A stretch of DNA of 64,000 bases from Euphorbia lathyris (GCF_963576675.1 NC_088916.1:83655501-83719500), one strand, 5' to 3'. Counted from the first letter of the stretch, positions 10,361 to 21,793 are shown. A program made the numbers and translations. The notes: generated from the letters alone by a model not told the origin.

Positions 10361-10956
10361 ATGTGGTTAATAGACAGTGGATGCGCTAACCATATGTCTA
10401 AAGACCCTCACATCTTCACCAAACTGGATGAATCTGTTCAAGTTCCAATTACGATGGGAAATGGAGCTGTCGTAAAATCGGAAGGCAAAGGAACGATCAC
10501 CATCAACACGAAGAAAGGAACAAGACAAATAAATGATGTCTTGTATGTTCCTAGGTTAAGCCAAAATTTGATGAGTGTGCCACAAATGATGCATAATGGT
10601 TATTCTTTGCACTTTGAAGGTAACACTTGTGCAATTTATGATTCTCAACAAAGGGAGGTTGTATGTGTGAAGATGGAGAACAAAGCATTTCCTATTAAAT
10701 GGGAAAGTATTGCTATGGCAGCAATGAAAGCTCAAACTGAAGCTGACAGTTGGCTTTGGCATAAGAGGTTCGGACACAACAATTTTCAAAGTTTGAAGTT
10801 ACTATCTCAACAGGACATGGTGAAAGATCTACCCACAATCTCTGACTGCACTGGAGTTTGTCACGTCTGTCAATTAGGAAAAATGAGTCGTCATTCATTT
10901 CCTACAGGCGAGGCTTGGAGAGCAAAGGAGAAGCTTCAATTGGTACACACAGACAT
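10361..10956 (+). pseudogene. Copia-1 pol: protease and integrase N-terminus
   Basis: The protease motif WLIDSGCANHMS lies at the start (10361). It is followed by the protease core (VLYVPRLSQNLMSVPQM) and the GAG_pre-integrase HHCC zinc region (WLWHKRFGHNNF, then CHVCQLGKMSRHSF). The frame is cut at 10956 by the Athila-A insertion, inside the conserved VHTDI motif that opens the integrase core. It resumes in the same register at 19451. Confidence 0.9.
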
Positions 10957-12480
10957 TGTTGAACGATTTCCGCAAGTGAACGGTTTCGCTTGTAGTAATA
11001 AAAATATCGATCCCACAGAGAACGCTTTTTAACGAAAACTTATATTAATTTAGTTTAAATACGACTTAAGGTTTATTAAATAGATAAACGTTATTTGAAA
11101 TTGGATTTGGTTTAGAAATAGAATTAGATTAGAGTATTTAGATGTTAGAAATTATTTATGATTTAAAAGTTAATTTGCAAGACAGGAACGTTTAGAACTT
11201 TTAGAAAAACAAATAAATGTATTCGTTTGCATTGAGCAAAGCAAACAACTTTAAACTTTGTATTAATTATAATGATGAAATAAATGACGGAACCTCTAAT
11301 TAATTGGCTTCGAACGCGACAAAACCCTTTCGGGATAGTTGCCCTTAATCAAATTAAAACTCTTTCGAGATGATAATTTGCCTAAGTGTTCAACAAAGTT
11401 TCCTTGTAATGATTTTGAATTTAACTACGTTTTAATGAAAACACCAGCAATCACTTTAGTGGATTGGTTACCATAAGTGCTGCATAACGATTTATCGAAT
11501 AGAACAGACTTTATTAGATGAAATATAAATTGATACAAGTTTACAGAGTGAAATCGCATGGACCCTTCGAGGGCGTGCAAGTGAACGGATGATCAGTCCC
11601 TTCCTTGGGTTTCCTTAGAGGTTGTCAGGCTCAGGGGCGGATCCTTTTACTAATTCTTCTCGCTGTAACTTCGTAATAGGGATTCGGTCGGCCACTACCA
11701 AAATGCAAGACTAAACTGGAACAATGTCTAAACGCTACTAAACTTGTTATTATTGAGTAAACAATGTGTGTACAACATATTGCTTTGAACAGAAATAAAA
11801 TCTAAACTCTGACTCTTTTTTGAGTCAGAGTTTCTACATAAACTCTGCACTAATCTCTCTCTATCAATATTACATTACATAACATAACATAACATGTTAC
11901 ATAACATAACATCTCATAATCTCTTTTTTCTCCATATCAAGTCTTTATTTATAGATGTTGAAGGGTTGTGACTGAAGTGATGTGTCCTTTGTGAAGAGTC
12001 GTGTCCGTTGTGAAAGGACGTCTTTATCCACTTGAACGAACGCGTTTCTTGGATTTTAACATGTGTTCATTGAACTTGGCAGAATTTCTGCACTTACCGA
12101 GAATGGGAATCCTCGGCCGTGAATGGGGGAGCATCAAGTTGAGCTTTGGACGAAGGGGAGAAGTAGCTGAAGGACGCGTGTCGCGGCCGTGGGTGGTGAA
12201 TTCGCGGTCGCGGCACGGAGCGTTTTTCACTTCTTTGCTCTCGTTCGTGTCCTTGATTTGGCGCTTTTGATTTACGTCGTCTTTGACTCCTTTTGTAGGG
12301 TTTTTCTTCTGTTTTTGATCCTTTTTCGTTCCTATTTGGATTTTACCAAATATTTAGGTACCTTGCAAGAAAGAAAGATATTTGAGAGTAAAAGTAAACT
12401 AAACAGATATAAACAACATAAATTTGTAATAATAATGATGTAAATGTTAATGATATTTTAGGTATATTTTGGGCTTAACA
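10957..12480 (-). repeat. Athila-A 3' LTR
   Basis: 1,524 bp. On the minus strand it starts TGTTAAGCCCAAAATATACC after a purine tract (AAGTGTGGAGATT, 12481-12493). A TATA box (TATAAATA, complement of 11946-11953) lies about 220 bp after the GC-rich hairpin. Confidence 0.95.
12101..12218 (-). promoter_or_regulatory. GC hairpin and TCTCGG palindromes in LTR U3 (Athila-A 3' LTR)
   Basis: An imperfect stem pairs CGTGTCGCGGCCGTGG (from 12177) with TTCGCGGTCGCGGCACG (to 12218). About 60 bases away lies an AT/CG palindrome with CCGAGAATGGGAATCCTCGG. Read on the minus strand, both are upstream of the TATA box. Confidence 0.7.
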
Positions 12481-13794
12481 AATCTCCACACTTAGCAAAA
12501 TTTCACTAAATTTATTCCTTAACTAATCTCTTTATGAAAATAAAGCATATATCTTTGTGTTTACTTTTTAAATTAGTTAAGCCGAAAAGACTAACTTCGC
12601 ATGGTAAATTTATACGCAAAATATCAAACTAACTTAGTATAAATACGATATATCATTCGTCTTGTATTTCAATGTTTAAATTGAAGTATTCGGGACGATG
12701 TAAGCACGCATGTTATTGAGTCTTTCATCTCAAGCCATTTCAAAGCACCAAATTTCCTTTCCCAAACTTGAATTATTATATATGAGTATAAAGTTTAATT
12801 TATTTGCTTAGTTACGCCCGTGATAAGGGTGGTCTCGACCGTAACTTTATATGCATTTTATTTGTGTTCGCTTAAGAGGTACCGACCATGCCATAGGTGG
12901 ACGCAATCGTTACTTTAAACTTTAAACATGCTTAATTTTTCTTATTTAAACGTTCCTTCCATACCTCGATTGTGGTAAGGGTGGTCGCAATCGTGGCCAA
13001 AAGTACGCTTTACTTATTTATTTCTTCCCTTTCATACCTCGACTGTGATAAGGTTGGTCTCAATCGTGGCCAAAAGTTAAGAATATGATTATGAATTATA
13101 AATTGTAACTTGGGAAAAAGAAAATTAGCACATTCTTCCTATATTGACTTAAAATTCAACATGTATTATGGCTATAGTTTCCTTAAAAACTTCAATTGGT
13201 GTTAATGTAAGACAAAATCAAAACCGAGCTAAAAATTGTTAGTTCAATTTAATGCCTATAAAACTAATTGAAAATTTAAAATAAGATTTATCATATCATG
13301 AATTTCATGATATGAAATAGAGATTGAAAATAAAGAATTTTTACTTAAATACATTTACTCGAGACAATTTTTACTTAAAATCGTGTCGAAGATTTGTGAA
13401 AAATTTGAAAATATTACCCGTATAGAAATATATTCTTTCTATCGATAATGATAACCTAAAAATAATCATAAAAAAAAATTTTAACTTATGAGTAATTTAT
13501 AAATGTATAAAAATGTTAAGTTTATAAAAGTGTTGCAATATACGTTGCATTTGTGAAATTTTTTTTTTGTTGCATTTGTTGCATGTATTCGTATGTCTAA
13601 AATGATATATGTATATCTCCTCCCACACTTAAATTGGACCATGTCATCATTGGTGCAAAAATTGATAAAACACGAAAAAAAATGTACGAAAATAAGCATA
13701 CGAATGAAGAAAGAAAAAGTATAAAATTAAAGTATCCAAATTAAGATATTAAAAGTGTACCAAACATAATATAAAATAGGTGTATGGTAACAAA
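12481..13794 (-). other. Athila-A 3' noncoding region with four-unit repeat
   Basis: Polypurine tract next to the LTR, then AT-rich sequence. Between 12815 and 13080 four related ~95-bp units occur, each with a core like TAAGGGTGGTC-GCAATCGT-GGCC. A second PPT-like CTCCTCCCACACTT occurs near 13617. Homologous sequence occupies 41700-42263 and 62209-62920 in Athila-B. Confidence 0.6.
12815..13080 (-). repeat. Four-unit ~95-bp repeat next to the 3' LTR
   Basis: Units contain AAGGGTGGTCTCGACCGTAA, CCATAGGTGGACGCAATCGT, TAAGGGTGGTCGCAATCGTG and AAGGTTGGTCTCAATCGTGG, each preceded by a GATTGTG- or CGTGA-type segment able to pair with it. The same set is at 62280-62530 in Athila-B in the opposite orientation. 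Confidence 0.65.
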
Positions 13795-14148
13795 TCAAAA
13801 TAAATGAGTAAAGAAAAGAGTAGATATAACCTGATTACGTGATCGTGAATCCGGTGGAGACAGTGTGGGCACTACGCCTTGACGATGGAAAAATGATAAT
13901 AACCGGCGTCGGGTTGACGTGTGTTCTCTCCTTAAAGTATGATATTGGTGCCCACCACGGATCATCTTTGGAATGCTTGTAACAATATCATCTAACCAAA
14001 CTTTTGTGCTTGTGTGTAGGAAACAACATGCTCTTGTGCTTTGCCTGCTCATCCTCTTTAATACGAATCTCTTCATCCCCAACTGCATAAATTGGAACCG
14101 TTGTCCTTCCGAATCTGAAATGATGCTGAATCGATCCATATTCAACAT
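13795..14148 (-). pseudogene. Athila-A accessory ORF B relic (C-terminus)
   Basis: The frame ends with HTLRREHTSTRRRLLSFF and SPPDSRSRN, clearly related to LRREHRSTRHRMLSFFRRR and TPPDSPPQA at the end of ORF B in Athila-B (40339-41558). The N-terminal ~270 residues of ORF B, including the shared domain, are missing, so the gene is a deletion relic. Its start region at 14148 is unrelated or out of frame. Confidence 0.75.
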
Positions 14149-14319
14149 GCAAACAAATTATTAGAGGTAAAGGAATCCTAATGAGTAACCGTCTTATGTT
14201 TAGGCATGGTGTGGAAAAGTTTTAAAGGTGTGGTTGGGAAAGAAGTATATTGGGTAGGTAAAAATTTGGTAAAAGTAAAGGTGATATGGTGTGGATTTAA
14301 TAAGTGTGATGTTAGGTTT

Positions 14320-14560
14320 GTGTAAGGGATAGGTACATATAGGGGTAAAATATAGGTGTTTAGGAGTTATGAAGGAATAGGAATTGGCTCAATTGAAGTC
14401 AAAAATCCGGAACTGGTGGCGCTACAGGCCGCTGGTCGTGACCGAAGATACCCCATCCGCGGCCGCGGCACGCGGTATTCAGAGAATTTTTCTCTGAATT
14501 TTCTTGCGGTGCTTGCTGAAGTTACCGAGAATTTGACATTCTCGGCCGCGGATCAGCCCC
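14320..14560 (-). promoter_or_regulatory. Hairpin cassette in front of the ORF B relic
   Basis: Contains CCGCGGCCGCGGCACGCGG near 14457-14475 with a diverged partner arm (GCTGGTCGTGACCGAAG), and TCTCGG / GAGAAT palindromes at about 14480-14550. Minus-strand TATA-like sequences (TATATGTA, TATATTTTA) lie near 14335-14355. Layout matches the cassette ahead of ORF B in Athila-B (39880-40098). Confidence 0.55.
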
Positions 14561-14869
14561 TGATCATCCATATTTTGCATTTTAACTCTGTTTTGTGTAA
14601 TTTCTTGAGAAATTATATCCTGAACTCCTTGAAAATGTAATCTGTACTTAAAAACATAAATGTAAAACATTAAATGATAAGGAAAACCAAAGGTTTGTCC
14701 TTATTAATGGAAAAAAAAAATAAATGATATAATTAATTCAATGAAGATAAGAATATCAAAGGTTATGAAAAAACATTAAAAAAAATCGATTGAAGCATTT
14801 ATGTTCATTTAATTATGTAAGTTAAATGGATCTATATTTAGTCATTTACATTTAATTTAGTCATGTTCC

Positions 14870-15280
14870 TTTTCTCCGGAGCTCTGGGCTATTCTTACTG
14901 GAATCAATCTTGCTAAAAGGCTGGGTGTTAAGAGGCTCTCTGTGGAGTCTGATAATTTGGAAGCAATCAAAATGATTTCTGAGAATCATTCTATGGGTCT
15001 TAACAGTCGCAACTCATCAAAGCTATTATAAGGCTTTGCTCCTCCTTTGAGTTCGTAGAGTTCAGACACATTTTTAGAGAGCAGAATCGTGTTGCTGATC
15101 GCTTGGCGGCGGCGGGCCATGAAGGGACGTTAGGCGTTACTACCCTTCCTGTTTCCCCTAGTTTCATCTCTCATCTTCTCTTAGAAGATAGGATTGGGGT
15201 TAGCTTCCCTAGGCTAATTCCTGGGTAGTTTGTTGTTGTTCGTTTTTCTTTTCCTTTTCTACCAATAAAAATTAATCTCT
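14870..15280 (+). mobile_element. 5'-truncated LINE: RNase H end of ORF2 and 3' tail
   Basis: A plus-strand frame ELWAILTGINLAKRLGVKRL, then VESDNLEAIKM, is the RVT_3 RNase H of plant LINEs. After an in-frame stop and a shift, QNRVADRLAAAGHEG follows, with a stop at 15226-15228. The tail ends in CAATAAAAATTAA. It is inserted in Athila-A between ORF A and ORF B, opposite to the host strand. No target duplication could be fixed by eye. Confidence 0.75.
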
Positions 15281-15503
15281 TGTTTAATAGATTTATGAGA
15301 TATTAAATATAAACTGAGAAGTATCGTCATCGATTAATTATCTCTGATAAAATTTAAACAGACATAAAACTAGTACTCAGACGAAATAATAAAAAGAATG
15401 GATTTATTATAATTGCATGAAATAAATATGAATTTAATTATAAACAAACAAACCTATTTACATACTGTGTAAAAACAAAAATACTAAACAACACAAAGGC
15501 AAA

Positions 15504-16421
15504 TTAAAGCGTCATCCATTGAATTGGGATCCGCATAGCCCGATAACGATCAATCTTCGCTTGCACGAAGATCTGTCTTTCTTCTGCAGAAAGAAATTGT
15601 GGGCCAATCCTAAAAACATTTTTAACCAGGCCCTCATTTTCCATGTATTCATAATCCATAAATGGAAAGGGTTCTGGATCGGTCCACGGAACATCGACTA
15701 ATCCTTTCGCTCCGAGTATAATGCCACAGATTATATTCCCATATCCCGTTGACTTTCTCCCTTTCAACCTAGAAGCGGCAACCAGACCGTCCATCAAAAT
15801 CTTCGATGAATTCACGGTATTGCCTCGGAAGATGTCGCCTAAGACATACAGGTTTGTGTCTTGGACCATACTACTAGAAGTGCGTCCAAACAAACTGTGA
15901 CACAAGAATGTATGTAAATAAACCATAGAATTGGATTTGATACTTTTATTGTAGGCGAATCTGGGATTGAAATGCGAAAAACCAGTTAGCATTCGCCAGA
16001 TGTCTCTAGACGTCATATTTCTGCCAGGACGATGTGTGGATGTATCCCGTAGGGGAAAACCAAACCAGGCATGTAACTCTGGGTAGCCAAATGTGTAAGT
16101 TTTGCCGTCGTGGCGAAAACTAAGACGCATCCGACGTTTGTTAACAAAACGTACAGAACAGAAAAATTCCAGAATCCAATCTCTAATTATTGGAAATTTC
16201 ATATGAGCAAACTTAGTCCACCCCAATTTCTCCAAATAGCGATTCATATCGTCGCTTATTCCGAGTTCATCATTCAAGAACTCGTCCATATATAACATCC
16301 CGACGGGCATTGTATATCGAAATTGATAATAACGGCGTCCCTCATCATGATTATACACCGGAAAGAAACAACCATAGCGTGCTGATAAGTCAGGACGTTT
16401 ATTGTCTGAAACAGAAGTCAT
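15504..16421 (-). CDS. Athila accessory protein A (intact, 305 aa)
   Basis: The frame is uninterrupted from ATG 16421 to a stop at 15504. It is about 70% identical by eye to ORF A of Athila-B (38328-39275). Conserved blocks are KRPDLSARYGCFFPVYNHDE, GMLYMDEFLN, WILEFFCSVRFVNKRRMRLS, YPELHAWFGFP, DIWRMLTGF, CHSLFGRTSSSM, DLYVLGDIFRG, NIICGIILGAKG and GPQFLSAEER. It resembles the ATHILA ORF1 / putative plant transposon protein families known from Athila-type elements. No signal peptide, transmembrane segment or enzymatic motif is visible, so an envelope role is not supported. Function is unknown. It is the only intact gene left in this copy, with a hairpin-plus-TATA cassette upstream (16505-16940). 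Confidence 0.8.
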   Translation of the reverse strand: MTSVSDNKRPDLSARYGCFFPVYNHDEGRRYYQFRYTMPVGMLYMDEFLNDELGISDDMNRYLEKLGWTKFAHMKFPIIRDWILEFFCSVRFVNKRRMRLSFRHDGKTYTFGYPELHAWFGFPLRDTSTHRPGRNMTSRDIWRMLTGFSHFNPRFAYNKSIKSNSMVYLHTFLCHSLFGRTSSSMVQDTNLYVLGDIFRGNTVNSSKILMDGLVAASRLKGRKSTGYGNIICGIILGAKGLVDVPWTDPEPFPFMDYEYMENEGLVKNVFRIGPQFLSAEERQIFVQAKIDRYRAMRIPIQWMTL

Positions 16422-16504
16422 GGTAACTTAGTTTCTGGTTAATTAAGATATAAGAATATCAGAGATTTATTCTGTTAGAGATGAAAAGAATGTAACAGAA
16501 CTTT

Positions 16505-16940
16505 GATCCTCAATAACTTATTTATAAAATCCTAGGATGAAAGGAGGTGTTGTTTTGATGCGAAAAAGGTGTTAATCAAACCTCCTAAAGATGAAGAAAC
16601 TCAATTTTTCGTTTCTGAAAAGTTGTGTCTGCAGGAAAAGAAGAATACAGGTCTGATTTTGCAGGAATTCATCGTGTCGCGACCGAGGATACTGAGCCGC
16701 GGTCGCGGCACGCTAAAATTGTAATTTTTTTTCCGCTGATGTTACAGAGAATTCTGATTCTCGGCCGAGGATTTCAATCCTCGGTAAGTTCAGAAATTGT
16801 TATTTTCTCTTCATTTCCCTTGAAATTTTGAAATTCTGAATTCTCAACTGAGAATTCAGATTCTCTGTAAGTTCATAAATTTATAAGGCAAAGAAAGTAA
16901 AATTCTCAACTGAGAATTTACATTCTCAGTAAGTTCAGAA
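16505..16940 (-). promoter_or_regulatory. Hairpin-plus-TATA cassette in front of ORF A (Athila-A)
   Basis: Minus strand: three GAGAAT/TCTC-type palindromes (16745-16935), then a GC stem pairing CGTGTCGCGACCG (from 16673) with CGGTCGCGGCACG (to 16711), then TATAAATA (complement of 16519-16526), then ORF A from 16421. Spacing hairpin to TATA is about 147 bp, equal to that in Athila-B. Confidence 0.65.
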
Positions 16941-17902
16941 ATTTATTTTTTTCTTCCTTTTGCTTGGACAAACTTAGAACATGACTTAAATAAATTTTTA
17001 TTGATTTAAAACTCGAAAAACTAAAAATTAAAAAATCATAAACAAATGTAAATTAAATTTAAAATAAGTAAAGATGAAAATAAAACAACAAACAAGACTA
17101 AAAATAAACAACAAAAGGTTTGAAAACTTACCTGGAAATAATTTCAATTTGGAATAAAAAAGTAGAACTGCATCCCAAACTTTGAAATTATTTTTATATT
17201 TTTGTTTCTTTTGGGTTTTTTTATTTTTTTGGTATTTTCTTTTTTTAGGCCCTTTTTTTTAGCGTTTTCTCAAATTAAGGATCTAATGATTTCGGTTGAA
17301 TGCCCGAACTTCTGGTTCTGCGCATGAACAAAAACTACGCACATGAACCGAAACTTTCAAAACTATATTAAAAGTATACAATTTCTTCCTGGCGGATAAG
17401 ATAATTTCATCCTACTTTTGATATATCTTTCTTTGATTAGCTATTTCTTAGAGAGATAAATGTAGGTGTTTTAAGGGAATGATAAAAAGGAAATTATTTG
17501 GGTTTAGTGTAGGAATTGAATACATTTCTTAACAAAGAGATATGAGATTTTGGTGAAGGGTTAAGTGTATAGAAAAGAGATAAAGGTGTTTGGGAAAAGG
17601 TAAATTTTCTGGAAAAGTCATATGTCACGTCTGACATCCTGTTTCAAAAATTCTTCTTCTCCTTCTGATGTATTTGCATGCTGAATTTCAGTGATTATCA
17701 AATCTCCAGTTTATTGTTGAAAAGACTTGGATTTTTATATCTGCAAACATCTAATTGCAAACGTTAAATAACAACGAGGATTTAGTCCTAGTGACCATCC
17801 TCAAAAACTAAATAAAAACTATAAAAATAAATAAATAGATATATAAACCAAAGTTCGAAATAAAACACGAAAAAACATAAATTTTTGTTAAAAATTTGGC
17901 GT
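16941..17902 (-). other. Athila-A leader with relic of the gag start
   Basis: After the PBS comes AT-rich leader. On the minus strand from 17325, ATGCGCAG followed by GAAGTTCGGGCA matches the first codons of Athila-B gag (32413). The match fades within ~60 bases into A-rich sequence like the lysine-rich start of gag, and then all of gag-pol is missing. Confidence 0.6.
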
Positions 17903-17920
17903 TCCCCGGCAACGGCGCCA
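17903..17920 (-). other. Athila-A primer binding site (tRNA-Asp)
   Basis: Minus strand TGGCGCCGTTGCCGGGGA, complementary to the 3' end of tRNA-Asp, six bases from the LTR. Typical of Athila elements. Confidence 0.9.
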
Positions 17921-17926
17921 AAAACT

Positions 17927-19450
17927 TGTTGAACGATTTCCGCAAGTGCACGGTTTCGCTTGTAGTAATAAAAATATCGATCCCACAGAGAACGTTTTTT
18001 AACGAAAACTTATATTAATTTAGTTTAAATACGACTTAAGGTTTATTAAATAGATAAACGTTATTTGAAATTGGATTTGGTTTAGAAATAGAATTAGATT
18101 AGAGTATTTAGATGTTAGAAATTATTTATGATTTAAAAGTTAATTTGCAAGACAGGAATGTTTAGAACTTTTAGAAAAACAAATAAATGTATTCGTTTGC
18201 ATTGAGCAAAGAAAACAACTTTAAACTTTGTATTAATTATAATGATGAAATAAATGACGGAACCTCTAATTAATTGGCTTCGAACGCGACAAAACCCTTT
18301 CGGGATAGTTGCCCTTAATCAAATTAAAACTCTTTCGAGATGATAATTTGCCTAAGTGTTCAACAAAGTTTCCTTGTAATGATTTTGAATTTAACTACGT
18401 TTTAATGAAAACACCAGCAATCACTTTAGTGGATTGGTTACCATAAGTGCTGCATAACGATTTATCGAATAGAACGGACTTTATTAGATGAAATATAAAT
18501 TGATACAAGTTTACAGAGTGAAATCGCATGGACCCTTCGAGGGCGTGCAAGTGAACGGATGATCAGTCCCTTCCTTGGGTTTCCTTAGAGGTTGTCAGGC
18601 TCAGGGGCGGATCCTTTTACTAATTCTTCTCGCTGTAACTTCGTAATAGGGATTCGGTCGGCCACTACCAAAATGCAAGACTAAACTGGAACAATGTCTA
18701 AACGCTACTAAACTTGTTATTATTGAGTAAACAATGTGTGTACAGCATATTGCTTTGAACAGAAATAAAATCTAAACTCTGACTCTTTTTTGAGTCAGAG
18801 TTTCTACATAAACTCTGCACTAATCTCTCTCTATCAATATTACATTACATAACATAACATAACATGTTACATAACATAACATTTCATAATCTCTTTTTTC
18901 TCCATATCAACTCTTTATTTATAGATGTTGAAGGGTTGTGACTGAAGTGATGTGTCCTTTGTGAAGAGTCGTGTCCGTTGTGAAAGGACGTCTTTATCCA
19001 CTTGAACGAACGCGTTTCTTGGATTTTAACATGTGTTCATTGAACTTGGCAGAATTTCTGCACTTTCCGAGAATGGGAATCCTCGGCCGTGAATCGGGGG
19101 GCATCAAGTTGAGCTTTGGACGAAGAGGAGAAGTAGCTGAAGGACGCATGTCGCGATCGTGGGTGGTGGATTCACGATCGCGGCACGGAGCGTTTTTCAC
19201 TTCTTTGCTCTCGTTCGTGTCCTTGATTTGGCGCTTTTGATTTACGTCGTCTTTGACTCCTTTTGTAGGGTTTTTCTTCTGTTTTTTATCCTTTTTCGTT
19301 CCTATTTGGATTTTACCAAATATTTAGGTACCTTGCAAGAAAGAAAGATATTTGAGAGTAAAAGTAATCTAAACAGATATAAACAACATAAATTTGTAAT
19401 AATAATGATGTAAATGTTAATGATATTTTAGGTATATTTTGGGCTTAACA
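17927..19450 (-). repeat. Athila-A 5' LTR
   Basis: 1,524 bp, same length as 10957-12480. Its hairpin (19145-19188) differs from the other LTR at six positions, several in paired partners. Confidence 0.95.
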
Positions 19451-19866
19451 GACATCTGCGGGCCAATGAGGACTCTCTCACTTGACAACAGTAGATATTT
19501 CATTTTATTCATAGATGATTATTCAAGAATGACTTGGGTCTATTTCATGAAAGACAGATCTGAGGTTCTGAATATCTTCCAGAAATTAAAAAATCTAGCA
19601 GAAAATCAAAGTGGCTGCAAACTGAAGACAATCAGAATTGATCGTGGAACAGAGTACACATCCACACAGTTCAATAAGTTTTGTGACGAAGAAGGTGTTC
19701 ATCATCAACTCACCACTCAATATACTCCTCAACAAAATGGCGTTTCAGAACGGAAGAATAGAACAGTGATGGAGATGGCCAGATCAATAACAAGTTTTTG
19801 GCAGAAGGAGTCTATACATCAGTTTATATTCAGAATCGCAACACCACAAAAGTGGTTCAAAACATG
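19451..19866 (+). pseudogene. Copia-1 integrase core
   Basis: Continues in the same frame as 10361-10956 with CGPMRTLS, FILFIDDYSRMTWVYFMKD, IRIDRGTEYTS and TPQQNGVSERKNRTVMEMAR, the catalytic D, D and E blocks of copia integrase. A deletion with frameshift near 19795 breaks it, and the next frame picks up at AEGVYTSVYIQNR. Confidence 0.9.
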
Positions 19867-21790
19867 ACTCCACTTGAAGCATGGACCGGTCACAAACCTT
19901 CTGTCGCACATTTGAAGGTGTTTGGTTGTATCTGCTACATGGATGTTCCAGTTGAGAAAAGACACAATCTAGAAGCAAAAGCTGAAAAAGGAATCTTTGT
20001 TGGTTACAGTTCTCAATCCAAAGGCTACAGAATATATAACTTGGAGACATCAAAAATTGTCATTAGCGGAGATGTCAATTTTGATGAAGAAGCTTTTTGG
20101 AATTGGGAGCAAAACAAAGAAGAAAGGAGACTAGTGGACACTCCATCATTTCAGCAAAATACTCAGTCAGAACAAGGTCAATCGCAGGAGGAGCACCAGC
20201 AGGACTCAAGTTCAGACTCAAGTGATGATGATGGTTATTCAAATGATTCAGAATCTCCACCAAGAAGGACAAGACTCTTAACTGATCTCTACGACAACAC
20301 CGAGGTTGTAGAATCTTACAATTATGTTTCACTTGAACCAAAATGTTTTGAAGAAGCAGCTCAACATGATGAATGGAGGCTTTCAATGAAGGAGGAGATC
20401 CGGATGATCGAGAAAAATCAAGGATGGGAGCTAGTTGAAAACCCACCGCACAAAGATGTTATTGGCGTTAAGTGGATTTTCAAAACCAAATTCAACCTCG
20501 ATGGCTCAATCCAAAAGCACGAGGCGAGATTGGTTGCAAAAGGATACTCACAACAATTTGGAGCCGACTACAACAAAACATTTGCTCCTGTCTCAAGGCA
20601 AGATATAGTTCGTACAATTCTTGCACTGGGAGCACAAAAGACGTGGAAAGTTTATCAGCTAGATGTGAAGTCAGCCTTTCTGAATGGGTTTCTCAAAGAA
20701 GAAATATATGTCGAGCAACCACCGGGTTTTCTTGTTGAGAAAGAAGAAAACAAGGTACTAAGGCTAAAAAAGGCTTCGTACGGTCTCAAACAAGCACCAA
20801 GAGCATGGTACAGCAGAATCGACGCTTACTTCAGTGAACAAGGCTTCAAGAAAAGTCCAAATGAGTATACTCTTTACATAAAGGCTGATAAAAATTCAAA
20901 TATCATCATTGTTTCACTTTACATCGATAATTTAATTGTGACGGGTAACAATCCATCTTTAATCTCTGAATTCAAAAATGAGATGAAGAAAAATTTCGAG
21001 ATGACGGATTTGGGCTTAATGAATTATTTCCTTGGCATGGAAATTATTCAAAGTGTTGAAGGAATTTTTCTCTGTCAAAATAAGTATGCAAGCAATCTTC
21101 TCAAAAAATTCAAGATGGAGAATTCCAAGGCAGTAACTACACCTCTAGTCAGTAATGAAAAATTGACTAAGGAAGATGGTTCACCTCCAGCAGATCAAAG
21201 GCAATACAGAAGTCTGATCGGTAACTTTTTGTATCTTACATCTACTAGACCAGATATCATGTTCGCTACAAGCCTATTATCACGTTTTATGCAGAGTCCA
21301 ACTCAAATTCATTTGACAGCAGCAAAACGAGTGCTGAGATACATCAAAGGCACTGTGGATTTTGGAATCTGGTACAAACCAATGAAATTTTATCAATTAA
21401 TTGGTTTTTCAGACAGTGATTGGGCAGGAAACAGTCGCGCAATCAACTGCAGAAGCTGAATATATTGCAGCATGTTCAGCCGTCAATCAAGCGATATGGC
21501 TAAGAAGAATTTTAGCGGATATGGGCGAAATATAACACCAACCGACTAAGATTTTTTGTGATAGCAAGTCTGCAATTGCCATTGGTAAAAATCCGATTCA
21601 GCACCGAAAAACGAAACACATCAAGATCAAGTTTCATTTTGTTCATGAAACTGAAAATGAAGGCGAAGTTAATTTAATTCACTGCAGTAGTGAAAGCCAG
21701 ATTGCAGATATTTTTAGGAAGGCATTATCAAAAAATAAGTTTGAGTTCCTACGAACTAAACTTGGTATTTATAGACAACACATCAACGAG
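19798..21790 (+). pseudogene. Copia-1 pol: integrase C-terminus, reverse transcriptase, RNase H
   Basis: Integrase C-terminal block HLKVFGCICYMDVP with GIFVGYSSQSKGYRIY is followed by an acidic linker. RT follows with WELVENPPHKDVIGVKWIFK, ARLVAKGYSQQFGADY, YQLDVKSAFLNG and SYGLKQAPRAWY. The catalytic box reads YIDN instead of YVDD. RNase H begins SDSDWAGN, but an internal deletion and frameshift at about 21432 remove its middle. The rest (VAQSTAEAEYIAACSAVNQAI, one stop, then GKNPIQHRKTKHI) continues in another frame to about 21790. Several lesions make the gene inactive. Confidence 0.92.
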
Positions 21791-21793
21791 GGA

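Larger units (their letters stand above)
10957..19450 (-). mobile_element. Athila-A: non-autonomous Athila-type gypsy element
   Basis: The 1,524-bp LTRs are flanked by a 5-bp duplication GACAT (10952-10956 and 19451-19455). On the minus strand the LTR runs TGTTAAGCCC...CAACA, and the PBS is complementary to tRNA-Asp. The internal 5.4 kb contains a relic of the gag start, one intact accessory ORF (A), the tail of a second (B) and a LINE fragment. Protease, RT, RNase H and integrase are absent. The LTRs differ at about 20 of 1,524 positions by eye, so insertion was fairly recent and required proteins supplied by other copies. Confidence 0.93.
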
